From positions 656 through 30,246 of the forward strand of contig DKAR01000192.1 in assembly GCA_002450895.1 (NCBI GenBank): 29,591 bases of DNA. Direction: 5' to 3'. Positions 1 through 7,543 of the stretch are shown in pieces; the stretch's first letter is position 1; each line of letters begins with the position of its first letter. A program made the translations under genes and the position numbers. The DNA comes from Proteobacteria bacterium UBA6921 (GTDB taxonomy: Bacteria > Pseudomonadota > Gammaproteobacteria > SG8-11). The notes under the pieces are model-generated. The model ran no database searches, was not told where the DNA came from, and saw nothing but the letters and a program-made list of their open reading frames with translations.

Positions 1-1960
1 ACAGGTGACCCGCCGCATCGACGCGCGCCGACCAATTCGGTGCCACATACGTCGTTGCAACCACCTCCGTGATCAGCGCAGGGCCTGCGATGATTTGCCC
101 GGGGGTGAGTTGATCCCGCGACAACATTGTCACCGGCGCGGAAATTCCGAACAGCGTGGCGGTGCCGACGGACTGTTTTTCACTCGATGTCGACGCGCTG
201 CCTGCAAGCGAACGTGCCGGTGTGCGGATGTTCACGCGAATGCTGACCAGCTCCACACTCTGCGGCATGCGATGACCGTAGCGACGCTCATGGTGCGCAT
301 GAAACTCGGCCTCAGTCTGCGCATGATCGACCCAGGGCAGCGTGAGCGGGAACGACTGGCCGCGGTACATCAGATCAACTTCACAACGGCATTGCAGCGT
401 CGCTGCGTCTGCGCCTTCCGCGATGAGTTCATTGCGGCCAACCGCTGTCAGCTGTGCAAATTTGTCGGCCAGTTCCTGCGGCGACACGGATTGAAGCAGT
501 CGCGACACCGTGTGCGACAGCGTGCGCGACGGCGGCGAGATCACCATGCCCAGCGCCGACAACACGCCGGAATTCGCAGGCACCAGCGCACGCTGCATTC
601 CCAACGCATCCGCGAGGTCGCACACGTGTAGCCCGCCTGCACCACCGAAGCTCACGAGCGTAAACAGGTGCGGATCGAGGCCGCGCTCCACCGACATCAC
701 ACGTAACGCGCGCGTCATGTGTTCATTGGCGACGCGAATTACGCCCAATGCGGCTTCTTCTATCGAAACACCGAGCTGATCTGCGATTGGCTGCATCACG
801 GCGCGCGATGCCGCAATGTCCAATGCCATTGCGCCCCCGAGAAACGCATCGGCGCGCAGTCGACCGAGAATCAGGTTGGCATCGCTGACGGTCGCAAACG
901 TGCCGCCTTTGCCATAACAAGCAGGTCCGGGATCGGCGCCCGCGGATTGCGGGCCCACGTGGAGAATACCTCCGGCGTCGACTTGCGCGATGCTTCCGCC
1001 GCCGGCGCCAATGGTGTGCACGTCCACCATCGGGACCGCGACCGGATAACCGGCCACACGTCCCTCGGTGGTGAGTTGGATGTCGCCGTCGACTAAAGCC
1101 ACGTCCGTCGACGTGCCGCCCATATCAAACGTCAATAAGCGCGTCAGTCCGGACTGCGCGCCGCTGCCTTGCGCCGCCACAACGCCACCGGCTGGACCGG
1201 AGAGAAGCAATCGCACTGCCATGCGCCCGGCCTGCTCCGCCGCGACCGTGCCGCAGGAACTCTGCATCACGTTCACGCGCGCGGGTGCGACGGCCTTTGC
1301 CAGACGCGACAAATAGCGATCCATCAACGGACCGATCCAGGCATTGAGCCACGTCACGACGCCACGCTCGTATTCGCGATACTCCGGACAGATCTCCGAC
1401 GAGCGGGAAACAAATATTCCCTCCGGCACAACACGCTCGATCGCGCACTCCGCGCGGTCGTTGAGAAAAGAAAACAGCAGATTGATCGCGACCGACTCCG
1501 GTTGCATGCGAATCAGCGCGGCGCGAATGGATTCCAGTTCGCTTTCCGCCAGTGCTTCGATTTCGGTTCCGTCGGCGGCGACGCGCGTGTTCACCTCGAG
1601 GATCAATTCGCGCGGCACGGGCGGAGGCACCCGCGGCGGCTGCAGGTCATAGAGCGCTTTGCGCGCCTGCCGCCCGATCGTCAGCACATCGCCCAACCCA
1701 CGATTGGCGATGTAGGCGGTGCGCACGCCCTTGCCTTCCAGCACCGCATTCGTTGCCACGGTGGAGCCGTGCACGATGCGCAGGCGCGACGCCATGGTGT
1801 GCAGATCAATGCCGAGATCGGCGATGCCCTGAAGAATGGCGCGTTCGGGTGCGTGTGGCGTGGAGAGCACCTTGTGCACGCGAATCGAGCGCCCGTCGTA
1901 GAGCGCGAAGTCAGTGAAGGTGCCGCCGGTGTCGACACCGAGAATCCACTCTGTCGTCAT
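1..1960 (-). CDS. hyuA: Hydantoinase A / 5-oxoprolinase-type ATPase, partial at the left edge
   Basis: This frame is open from the ATG at 1960 to the window edge, about 653 codons; HyuA proteins are usually near 690 residues, so only the extreme C-terminus is missing. The N-terminus reads MTTEWILGVDTGGTFTDFAL, the first phosphate-binding motif of the hydantoinase A/oxoprolinase family. A second ASKHA motif, LLTFDMGGTSTDVALVDGD, is encoded near 1138-1082, followed by a GAGGGS segment. The family performs ATP-dependent opening of cyclic amides such as hydantoins or 5-oxoproline, usually with a HyuB subunit; that gene would lie beyond the left edge. The start overlaps the stop of the upstream cyclase gene as TGATG, so translation is probably coupled. 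The exact substrate cannot be read from the sequence. Confidence 0.9.
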   Translation of the reverse strand, partial: MTTEWILGVDTGGTFTDFALYDGRSIRVHKVLSTPHAPERAILQGIADLGIDLHTMASRLRIVHGSTVATNAVLEGKGVRTAYIANRGLGDVLTIGRQARKALYDLQPPRVPPPVPRELILEVNTRVAADGTEIEALAESELESIRAALIRMQPESVAINLLFSFLNDRAECAIERVVPEGIFVSRSSEICPEYREYERGVVTWLNAWIGPLMDRYLSRLAKAVAPARVNVMQSSCGTVAAEQAGRMAVRLLLSGPAGGVVAAQGSGAQSGLTRLLTFDMGGTSTDVALVDGDIQLTTEGRVAGYPVAVPMVDVHTIGAGGGSIAQVDAGGILHVGPQSAGADPGPACYGKGGTFATVSDANLILGRLRADAFLGGAMALDIAASRAVMQPIADQLGVSIEEAALGVIRVANEHMTRALRVMSVERGLDPHLFTLVSFGGAGGLHVCDLADALGMQRALVPANSGVLSALGMVISPPSRTLSHTVSRLLQSVSPQELADKFAQLTAVGRNELIAEGADAATLQCRCEVDLMYRGQSFPLTLPWVDHAQTEAEFHAHHERRYGHRMPQSVELVSIRVNIRTPARSLAGSASTSSEKQSVGTATLFGISAPVTMLSRDQLTPGQIIAGPALITEVVATTYVAPNWSARVDAAGHL

Positions 1961-3045
1961 CACTGGCCTGTGATTGGCGCCACGACGACCCGGTCGCGTC
2001 CCTGATCCTTGGCCTGGTAGAGCGCATCGTCCGCACGGCGCGTCAGCGTGAGTGCGGTGTCACCCGCTTCCGCGACGGCGAGCCCCAGTGAGATGGTGAT
2101 GGCGACGGTCGTGCCGTGCACATTGATCGGCGTGCCGGCGACACGGGATCGAATACGTTCAGCGATCTCGCACGCCATATCGAACGAGGCATTCGTCAGC
2201 ACGACCATGAACTCCTCGCCGCCGTAGCGACCGACCACATCAACGTCACGCACCGCGGAACGCAAACGGGCGGCGACTTCGCGCAGCACACCATCGCCGA
2301 CCAAATGACCATGGTTGTCGTTGATGCGCTTGAAGTGATCCAGGTCGGCCATCAGCACGCCGAGCATCTGCGAATCGTTCTGCAGCGCCGCCAGCGCATC
2401 CGCCAAGGAATGCTCGAGCATGGCGCGATTCGCCAGACCGGTGAGCGGATCGGTTTCCGCCAGATGGCGCAGATGGTTTTCTTCTTCCTTGAGTGTTTCG
2501 AGGGAATTCTCCAGCGCGCTGACGCGCGACAGATGATAGGTATCGATCGCGAGACTCATGTCCAGCGTGGTGATCTTGCGCAGGAACTCCACCGCGCGCG
2601 CGTACGCCATCGGATCGCTGCGCGTCGCTTCCGGCAGCACGTCCTCAATCGCCTGCGACATGGTGCGATAGGCGCAGATGTAAAGATTCAGCGGAATGCG
2701 CATGCGCGCGTGCGCGAGCCCAACGCGCAACCGTTCCTCGAAATAGTCCGGCTCGTTGAATTTGAGGCCGAGCGTAAGCAGATACTTCTTTTGCGTCTGC
2801 TTCAGGCTGGCGATCAGGGTGGGATTGTCCAGAAACACGCGAATCGGTTCGTGGCGCAGCATTTCCGCGTAGAACGCCTCGACAATATCGTCAAGTCGCG
2901 GACGTATCGTCGCGTCGTGCAGCTCCTGCCCGGCGGGCAGATCCTGCGATGAAAGAGCCACCAAATCGAGCCGCTGGCGTATGCCGTGGGTGCTAAAACC
3001 GTATTGCTGGCAATACTTGAGCATCATCGCGGGCGGCGGCCTCAT
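1960..3045 (-). CDS. Globin-coupled sensor diguanylate cyclase
   Basis: A 361-residue cytoplasmic protein. Residues about 30-170 match the globin-coupled sensor (protoglobin) fold: FYAEMLR near 58, YFEERLRVGLAHARMRIPL near 101-119 and YICAYRTM. His112 is the expected proximal haem ligand. A short helical linker (170-195) leads to a GGDEF domain with ETDPLTGLANR (197-207) and an intact active-site GGEEF (275-279). An RxxD inhibitory site (Arg266-Asp269) lies five residues before GGEEF, so product inhibition is likely. By homology with DosC/YddV-type proteins it makes cyclic di-GMP in response to oxygen or another haem ligand. No EAL domain is present. The start is uncertain: codons 7 and 8 are also ATG, and none has a strong ribosome binding site. 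It is coupled to the downstream hydantoinase gene. Confidence 0.93.
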   Translation of the reverse strand: MRPPPAMMLKYCQQYGFSTHGIRQRLDLVALSSQDLPAGQELHDATIRPRLDDIVEAFYAEMLRHEPIRVFLDNPTLIASLKQTQKKYLLTLGLKFNEPDYFEERLRVGLAHARMRIPLNLYICAYRTMSQAIEDVLPEATRSDPMAYARAVEFLRKITTLDMSLAIDTYHLSRVSALENSLETLKEEENHLRHLAETDPLTGLANRAMLEHSLADALAALQNDSQMLGVLMADLDHFKRINDNHGHLVGDGVLREVAARLRSAVRDVDVVGRYGGEEFMVVLTNASFDMACEIAERIRSRVAGTPINVHGTTVAITISLGLAVAEAGDTALTLTRRADDALYQAKDQGRDRVVVAPITGQ

Positions 3046-3066
3046 GCCGGGTTATGCGAATGCGCG

Positions 3067-3094
3067 TTGAACTTTTGCGTCGCAGCTTTATCAT
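3067..3094 (+). promoter_or_regulatory. Candidate sigma-70 promoter for the ABC operon
   Basis: TTGAAC (3067-3072) and TATCAT (3089-3094; five of six consensus bases) are separated by 16 bases, in the 93-base gap between two divergent genes. Transcription would start near 3101, giving a leader of about 38 bases before the ATG at 3139. Sequence match only. Confidence 0.45.
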
Positions 3095-3138
3095 ATGCAA
3101 CTGTTTTTACACTGTCATGGGAATTGGCAATAACAACA

Positions 3139-4089
3139 ATGAGTGACGACATCCTGGTCAGCGTTGAACAAGTCTCCCGCTTCTACGGACCGATCCGCGC
3201 CGTCGACGGCGTGAGCTTCGAGGTCCGGCGCGGCGAGGTCCTCGGCTTTCTCGGGCCCAACGGCGCGGGAAAAAGCACCACGATGCAGATGATCACCGGC
3301 AATCTCGCGCCCACCGCCGGCCAGATCAAGATTCACGGCATCGACATCCTCGACGAACCCAAGCGCGCCAAGGCGGAGATCGGCTTCCTGCCGGAACTGC
3401 CCCCGCTCTACAAAGAGCTGAACGTCGACGAATACCTGACCTACTGCGCCCGCCTCAACAAGATTCCTGCCGCCAAGGTCGCCGCCGCGGTGGACAACGC
3501 CAAGCAGCGCTGCGGCCTCACGCAAATGCACAAACGCCTGATTGGAAACCTCTCCAAGGGGTATCAGCAGCGCGTCGGCATCGCCCAGGCCATTATTCAT
3601 TCCCCGGCCGTCGTCATCCTCGATGAACCGACGGTCGGTCTCGATCCGATCCAGATTCGCGAGATCCGCGCGCTGATCCGCGAACTGGGCGGCACGCACA
3701 GCGTCATCCTCTCCACGCATATCCTTCCGGAAGTCCAGGCGGTGTGCGATCGCGTGCAGATCATTAACAAGGGCCAGCTCGTTTTGAGCGACACGATCGA
3801 CGGACTGTCGCGCCGCATGGAGGGCTCCAGCGTCCTCGTCGCCTTGCGCAAGACCGTCGAACTGGACGCCCTGGGAACGCTGCCCGGCGTCAGCAGCGTC
3901 GATGCGCTCGGCGACAATCGCTACCGCATCCATTTTGCGAAGGACCAGAATCCCGCCGAAGCCCTCGTTGAAAAATCCGTGCAGCAAGGCTGGGGCCTGT
4001 ATGAGCTGACGCCCGAACGCATGTCACTCGAAGAAATTTTCGTCAATATCACGCGCACCGACGAAGCCGCCACGGAGACCGCCGCATGA
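3139..4089 (+). CDS. ABC transporter ATP-binding protein (GldA / ABC-2 type)
   Basis: Counted from the ATG at 3139 the protein has 316 residues. It shows Walker A GPNGAGKST (39-47), signature LSKGYQQR (138-145), Walker B VVILDEP (158-164) and the switch His194. The C-terminal extension (about 215-316) is typical of ABC-2 exporters of the GldA type. The frame is open upstream to about 2986, but that would extend into the divergent cyclase gene and lacks homology; MSDDILVSVEQVSRFYG is a normal start for the family. The ribosome binding site is weak. The stop overlaps the permease start (ATGA). It should energise export or membrane remodelling together with the next three gene products; the cargo is unknown. 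Confidence 0.93.
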   Translation: MSDDILVSVEQVSRFYGPIRAVDGVSFEVRRGEVLGFLGPNGAGKSTTMQMITGNLAPTAGQIKIHGIDILDEPKRAKAEIGFLPELPPLYKELNVDEYLTYCARLNKIPAAKVAAAVDNAKQRCGLTQMHKRLIGNLSKGYQQRVGIAQAIIHSPAVVILDEPTVGLDPIQIREIRALIRELGGTHSVILSTHILPEVQAVCDRVQIINKGQLVLSDTIDGLSRRMEGSSVLVALRKTVELDALGTLPGVSSVDALGDNRYRIHFAKDQNPAEALVEKSVQQGWGLYELTPERMSLEEIFVNITRTDEAATETAA

Positions 4090-4847
4090 ACGGCATAATG
4101 ACCATCGCCGCGCGCGAGTTGCGCAGCATGTTTCTTTCCCCGCTGGCGTGGACCATTCTCGCTGTCGTGCAGCTGATCCTCGCGTATTTTTTTCTGCTGT
4201 ATCTCGACCAGTTCGCGACGCTGCAACCGCAGCTCGGGCAAATGGAAACTTCACCCGGCGTCACCGAGCTGGTGGCGAGGCCCGTGCTGGATACCGCCGG
4301 CATTGTACTGTTGCTCGTGGCGCCGATGTTGACCATGCGCCTGCTGAGCGAAGAACTGCGCAACCAGACCTTGCCGCTGCTGTTCTCCGCGCCGGTCTCG
4401 ATGACGGAAATCATCCTCGGCAAATACCTCGGCATCGTCGGCTTCTTCATGCTGGTGCTGTTGATGATCGCGCTGATGCCGCTCTCGCTCTACTCCGGAA
4501 CATCGCTGGATACCGGCATGCTGTTTTCCGGATTCATGGGCCTGGCGCTGCTGCTCTCAAGCATCGCGGCGGTGGGTCTTTTCATGTCGTCGCTGACGGC
4601 GCAGCCGACGGTGGCGGCCATCAGCACGTTTGGCGTGCTGTTGCTGTTGTGGATTCTGGATGCGGCGTCGAGCACCGGCGGTGACACGACGACGAGCGTC
4701 GTCGCGTACCGTTCGTTTTTGCGCCACTATCAGCCGCTGCTGAAGGGCGCGTTCAACAGCGCGGACGTCGCGTATTACCTGCTCTTTATCACGACCTTCC
4801 TCGTGCTGGCCATTCGCCGGCTCGACTCGTACCGACTGCAGCACTAG
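4086..4847 (+). CDS. ABC-2 type permease (GldF-like)
   Basis: A 253-residue membrane protein with about six hydrophobic segments. The first is around 20-42, followed by a periplasmic loop of about 30 residues; later ones lie near 70-86, 110-135, 145-168, 175-192 and 230-245. A conserved cytoplasmic stretch RLLSEELRNQTLPLL precedes the third segment, as in ABC-2 permeases, where it couples to the ATPase. The start overlaps the ATPase stop by four bases (ATGA); a second in-frame ATG is four codons downstream. It is the pore partner of the ATPase upstream, in the layout typical of GldF/GldG-type systems. Confidence 0.9.
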   Translation: MNGIMTIAARELRSMFLSPLAWTILAVVQLILAYFFLLYLDQFATLQPQLGQMETSPGVTELVARPVLDTAGIVLLLVAPMLTMRLLSEELRNQTLPLLFSAPVSMTEIILGKYLGIVGFFMLVLLMIALMPLSLYSGTSLDTGMLFSGFMGLALLLSSIAAVGLFMSSLTAQPTVAAISTFGVLLLLWILDAASSTGGDTTTSVVAYRSFLRHYQPLLKGAFNSADVAYYLLFITTFLVLAIRRLDSYRLQH

Positions 4848-4858
4848 GAACCCGGCCC

Positions 4859-6247
4859 ATGCGTGTCACACGAAGCACCCGCCTGCACGTTCGCGCCCAA
4901 ACGGTTTCGTTTGTGTTCTTGTTTCTCGGCGTAGTGGGCCTGTTGGCCTGGCTCTCGACGAAGTATTCATTTCAGTCGGACTGGACCGCCGCGAAGCGCA
5001 ATACGGTGTCCGACGCGACCGTCGAACTGCTCAAGGTGATGGAAGGCCCGGTCAAGATCACCGCCTATGCGACCGAAGATGAACAACTGAGGCGCGGCAT
5101 CAAAGATCTGGTCGCGCGCTACCAGCGCGTCAAATCCGACATCGAACTGAATTACGTCAACCCCGAGCAGGAACCTGATCTGGTTCGCCAGTTGAACATC
5201 ACGCTGAATGGCGAGCTGGTGATGGATTTTGCCGGCCGTTCCGAACACCTGCGCGATTTCACCGAACAGAGTTTCACGAACGCGTTGCAGCGCCTTTCGC
5301 GCTCCGGTGAACGCTGGATTGTGTTCATTGAAGGCCATGGCGAGCGTGCCGCCAGCGGCATTGCGAATCACGATCTGTCGGCGTTCACGCGCCAGCTCAC
5401 CGGCAAGGGCATCAAGATCCAGAGCATCAATCTGGCGAACACGACATCGATCCCCAACAACACCAGCGCGCTGGTCATCGCCGGACCGCAAGTCGATTTC
5501 TTGCCGGGCGAAGTCAAAATCATTCGCGACTACGTGGCGAAGGGCGGCAACCTGCTGCTGCTGCTTGATCCCGGTCCGCTGCATGGGCTCGCACCGCTGA
5601 CCGAAGAGCTGGGCATTCATCAGCAACCCGGCGTGGTCGTCGACCCCACGACGCAACTCTTCGGTATCAATGATCCGCGCTTCGCCATCGTGGCGGAGTA
5701 CCCGGCCCACCCGGTGACTCGTGGATTCAATCGCGTCACGCTGCTGCCGCAAGCCTCGGCACTGGAATTCAACAAGCCGGAAGGATGGAACGGCGAAGCG
5801 ATTTTGGAAACCGTCGCGCGCAGCTGGTCAGAAACCGGCCCCATGCAGGGCGAGCTGGCGATGGACAAGGGCAAGGACATTCCCGGCCCGCTGACCGTCG
5901 GCATCGCGATGACGCGCGATCTTTCGGAAAAGAATCAGGACAAGCCGGCGGACGCGAACAAGCCCGCCGCAAAAGCCGAACAGCGAGTGATCGTCGTCGG
6001 CGATGGCGACTTTCTTTCCAACAGCTTTCTTGGCAACGGCGGCAATCTGGATCTCGGCATGAACATGGTGAACTGGCTGAGCCACGACGACGCGCTGGTT
6101 TCGATTCCGTCGAAGACCACGCCGGATCGCAATCTCGAGCTCTCCAAGACCATGCAAATCGTGATCGGCTTCGGCTTCCTGCTGCTGGTGCCTGCGGCGC
6201 TGGTCGGCAGCGGCGTCATGATCTGGTGGAAGCGCCGCAAGCAATGA
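4859..6247 (+). CDS. GldG-like ABC transporter auxiliary protein
   Basis: A 462-residue protein preceded by AGGAA (4846-4850), eight bases before the ATG, the best ribosome binding site in this operon. An N-terminal membrane helix (about 15-33) and a C-terminal one (about 437-457, followed by KRRKQ) enclose a large extracytoplasmic domain. That domain has the features of the ABC_transp_aux / GldG family: YSFQSDWTAAKRNTVSDATV after the first helix, an FIEGHGER segment near 158, and LLLLLDPGPL near 233. In Bacteroidetes GldG works with GldA and GldF, but this gene set is also common in proteobacteria that do not glide. Its precise role here is unknown. Confidence 0.88.
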   Translation: MRVTRSTRLHVRAQTVSFVFLFLGVVGLLAWLSTKYSFQSDWTAAKRNTVSDATVELLKVMEGPVKITAYATEDEQLRRGIKDLVARYQRVKSDIELNYVNPEQEPDLVRQLNITLNGELVMDFAGRSEHLRDFTEQSFTNALQRLSRSGERWIVFIEGHGERAASGIANHDLSAFTRQLTGKGIKIQSINLANTTSIPNNTSALVIAGPQVDFLPGEVKIIRDYVAKGGNLLLLLDPGPLHGLAPLTEELGIHQQPGVVVDPTTQLFGINDPRFAIVAEYPAHPVTRGFNRVTLLPQASALEFNKPEGWNGEAILETVARSWSETGPMQGELAMDKGKDIPGPLTVGIAMTRDLSEKNQDKPADANKPAAKAEQRVIVVGDGDFLSNSFLGNGGNLDLGMNMVNWLSHDDALVSIPSKTTPDRNLELSKTMQIVIGFGFLLLVPAALVGSGVMIWWKRRKQ

Positions 6248-6284
6248 CGCGGCGCGCGGGGAATATCCGGACTTCTTTCGCCCA

Positions 6285-7172
6285 ATGAATAACCGACTCG
6301 TTCTCAATCTTTCCCTTGCCGCGGTCATCATCGTGCTCGCGCTGGTCGTGATCCTCGAACCGGGAAAAGATAAAACCCCCGAGCAGCCGCGCATCACCGC
6401 GCTTAATCCCGATTCGATCACGCACATTGAAATCGAGCGCACCGCCAACGACACGATCAAGTTCGACAAACAGGGTGACCACTGGCGTATCACCAGCCCG
6501 GTCAATCTGCCCGCGAATGATTTCCGCGTCGCGAATGTAGCGCGGATCGCGCAAGCAACCAGCTTTGGAAAATTCGCAGCGGCGGATCGGGACTTGAAGC
6601 AATACGAGCTGGATGCCCCAAAAATTCGTCTTCATCTCAACGATCAGGTCATCGAGTACGGCGGCATCAATCCACTCGACAAACGCCGCTACATGCGCGC
6701 GGGTGACTCCATCCATCTGACCACAGATGAAAGCTTCTATCGCCTCTCCGGCGACGTGTACGGCTTTGTCAGCACCGCACTGATGCCGGAACACGCGTCA
6801 GACCTGACCGAACTCAAACTCCCCGCGATGACCGTGCGCAACGACGCCGCCAGCGGCAAGTGGATTGTCACTCCCGAGATCGCCAACCTGTCTGCCGACG
6901 ACACCCACAAATTCATCGACGAATGGCGCCACGCACAGGCACTGCAAGTCGTCGCCTATTCCGGAACCCCCACCGGACAAACCGCCACCCTCACCTTCCG
7001 CGAACCCACGCCGCCCATGCAACTGGACATCCTGAGCAAAGACGGCGACCTCCTCCTCGGTAATAAGGCTATGGGCATTCAGTATCAGTTCTCGTCTGAT
7101 GCGCGCGGACGGCTGTTTCATCTGATTCCGGCGGCGGCAGCTGAAACAACTAAAGAACCTGGTAAGAATTAG
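6285..7172 (+). CDS. DUF4340 domain protein, membrane-anchored
   Basis: A 295-residue protein with an N-terminal membrane helix (about 6-22, LNLSLAAVIIVLALVVIL) and an extracytoplasmic remainder. The motif IEIERTANDTIKFDKQGDHW, followed by ANDFRVANVARI, is characteristic of DUF4340 proteins, which regularly follow GldG-like genes. It begins 37 bases after the GldG-like gene without a clear ribosome binding site. It is the last gene of the four-gene operon. No enzyme motif is visible; it probably assembles with the GldG-like protein in the periplasm. Confidence 0.85.
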   Translation: MNNRLVLNLSLAAVIIVLALVVILEPGKDKTPEQPRITALNPDSITHIEIERTANDTIKFDKQGDHWRITSPVNLPANDFRVANVARIAQATSFGKFAAADRDLKQYELDAPKIRLHLNDQVIEYGGINPLDKRRYMRAGDSIHLTTDESFYRLSGDVYGFVSTALMPEHASDLTELKLPAMTVRNDAASGKWIVTPEIANLSADDTHKFIDEWRHAQALQVVAYSGTPTGQTATLTFREPTPPMQLDILSKDGDLLLGNKAMGIQYQFSSDARGRLFHLIPAAAAETTKEPGKN

Positions 7173-7339
7173 TTTTTTGCACAGCCGGGGGAAGAAACCA
7201 CATGTAGTACCACTGCCAACTTGCACACCCTGTGCTGCCGCTCAATCCGCCATCGAAGCAACCCGTTCGGGCAATTTAGCGAACCAAACTCTTGGCGTTG
7301 CAATTTGCAAGAATTGAATAGCAAGCGCATATAGCGGAA

Positions 7340-7359
7340 ACGTATTTCGTGAGATACGT
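7340..7359. repeat. Short inverted repeat, possible operator
   Basis: ACGTAT and ATACGT form perfect six-base arms around an eight-base centre, about 200 bases upstream of the secreted propeller gene. It could bind a dimeric regulator, but arms this short can arise by chance. Confidence 0.25.
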
Positions 7360-7427
7360 ATCGTATTGTGAATAAGCGGTACCCGTGTGATCGCTTACCT
7401 CAAACAGACATCCCGCTCTTAAGTACA

Positions 7428-7456
7428 TTGTAAGGTCCATCCAGCTTCAATATTGT
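7428..7456 (+). promoter_or_regulatory. Weak candidate promoter for the propeller gene
   Basis: TTGTAA (7428-7433) and TATTGT (7451-7456) are 17 bases apart; each matches the sigma-70 consensus at four of six positions. Transcription would start near 7463, about 80 bases before the ATG. Confidence 0.3.
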
Positions 7457-7543
7457 GCGAAATTGTGTTATCAGATCGCGGCGAATCCAGCAGTGGATGT
7501 CTGCCGCGTCATACGCACACCAATCACGTCGGGGGTAGTTTCA

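Larger units (their letters stand above)
7173..7543. other. Intergenic region with few signals
   Basis: The 371 bases between the DUF4340 gene and the propeller protein hold no credible gene. They are less GC-rich than the flanks and contain the inverted repeat at 7340-7359 and the weak promoter at 7428-7456. A weak A/T-only stem (7148-7153 with 7169-7174) precedes six T residues at the operon end and could act as a poor terminator. Confidence 0.5.

Noticed and set aside
1169..2005. A 278-codon open frame on the plus strand
   Set aside because: It lies antisense to the hydantoinase gene, whose motifs are unmistakable; the translation is rich in Arg, His and Cys and has no domain. It is a high-GC shadow frame.
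2116..2952. A 278-codon open frame antisense to the cyclase
   Set aside because: The minus strand encodes complete globin and GGDEF domains; this frame is His/Arg-rich without a motif.
2986..3138. Upstream extension of the ABC ATPase to 2986
   Set aside because: It would add 51 residues without similarity to the family and overlap the divergent cyclase start; the ATG at 3139 gives a normal N-terminus.
3115..3987. A 290-codon open frame antisense to the ABC ATPase
   Set aside because: Walker A, signature and Walker B are on the plus strand; the reverse frame shows only low-complexity acidic sequence.
7148..7178. Rho-independent terminator at the end of the ABC operon
   Set aside because: The AACTAA/TTAGTT stem has one G-C pair and a 15-base loop. 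Six T residues follow, but the stem is too weak to call.
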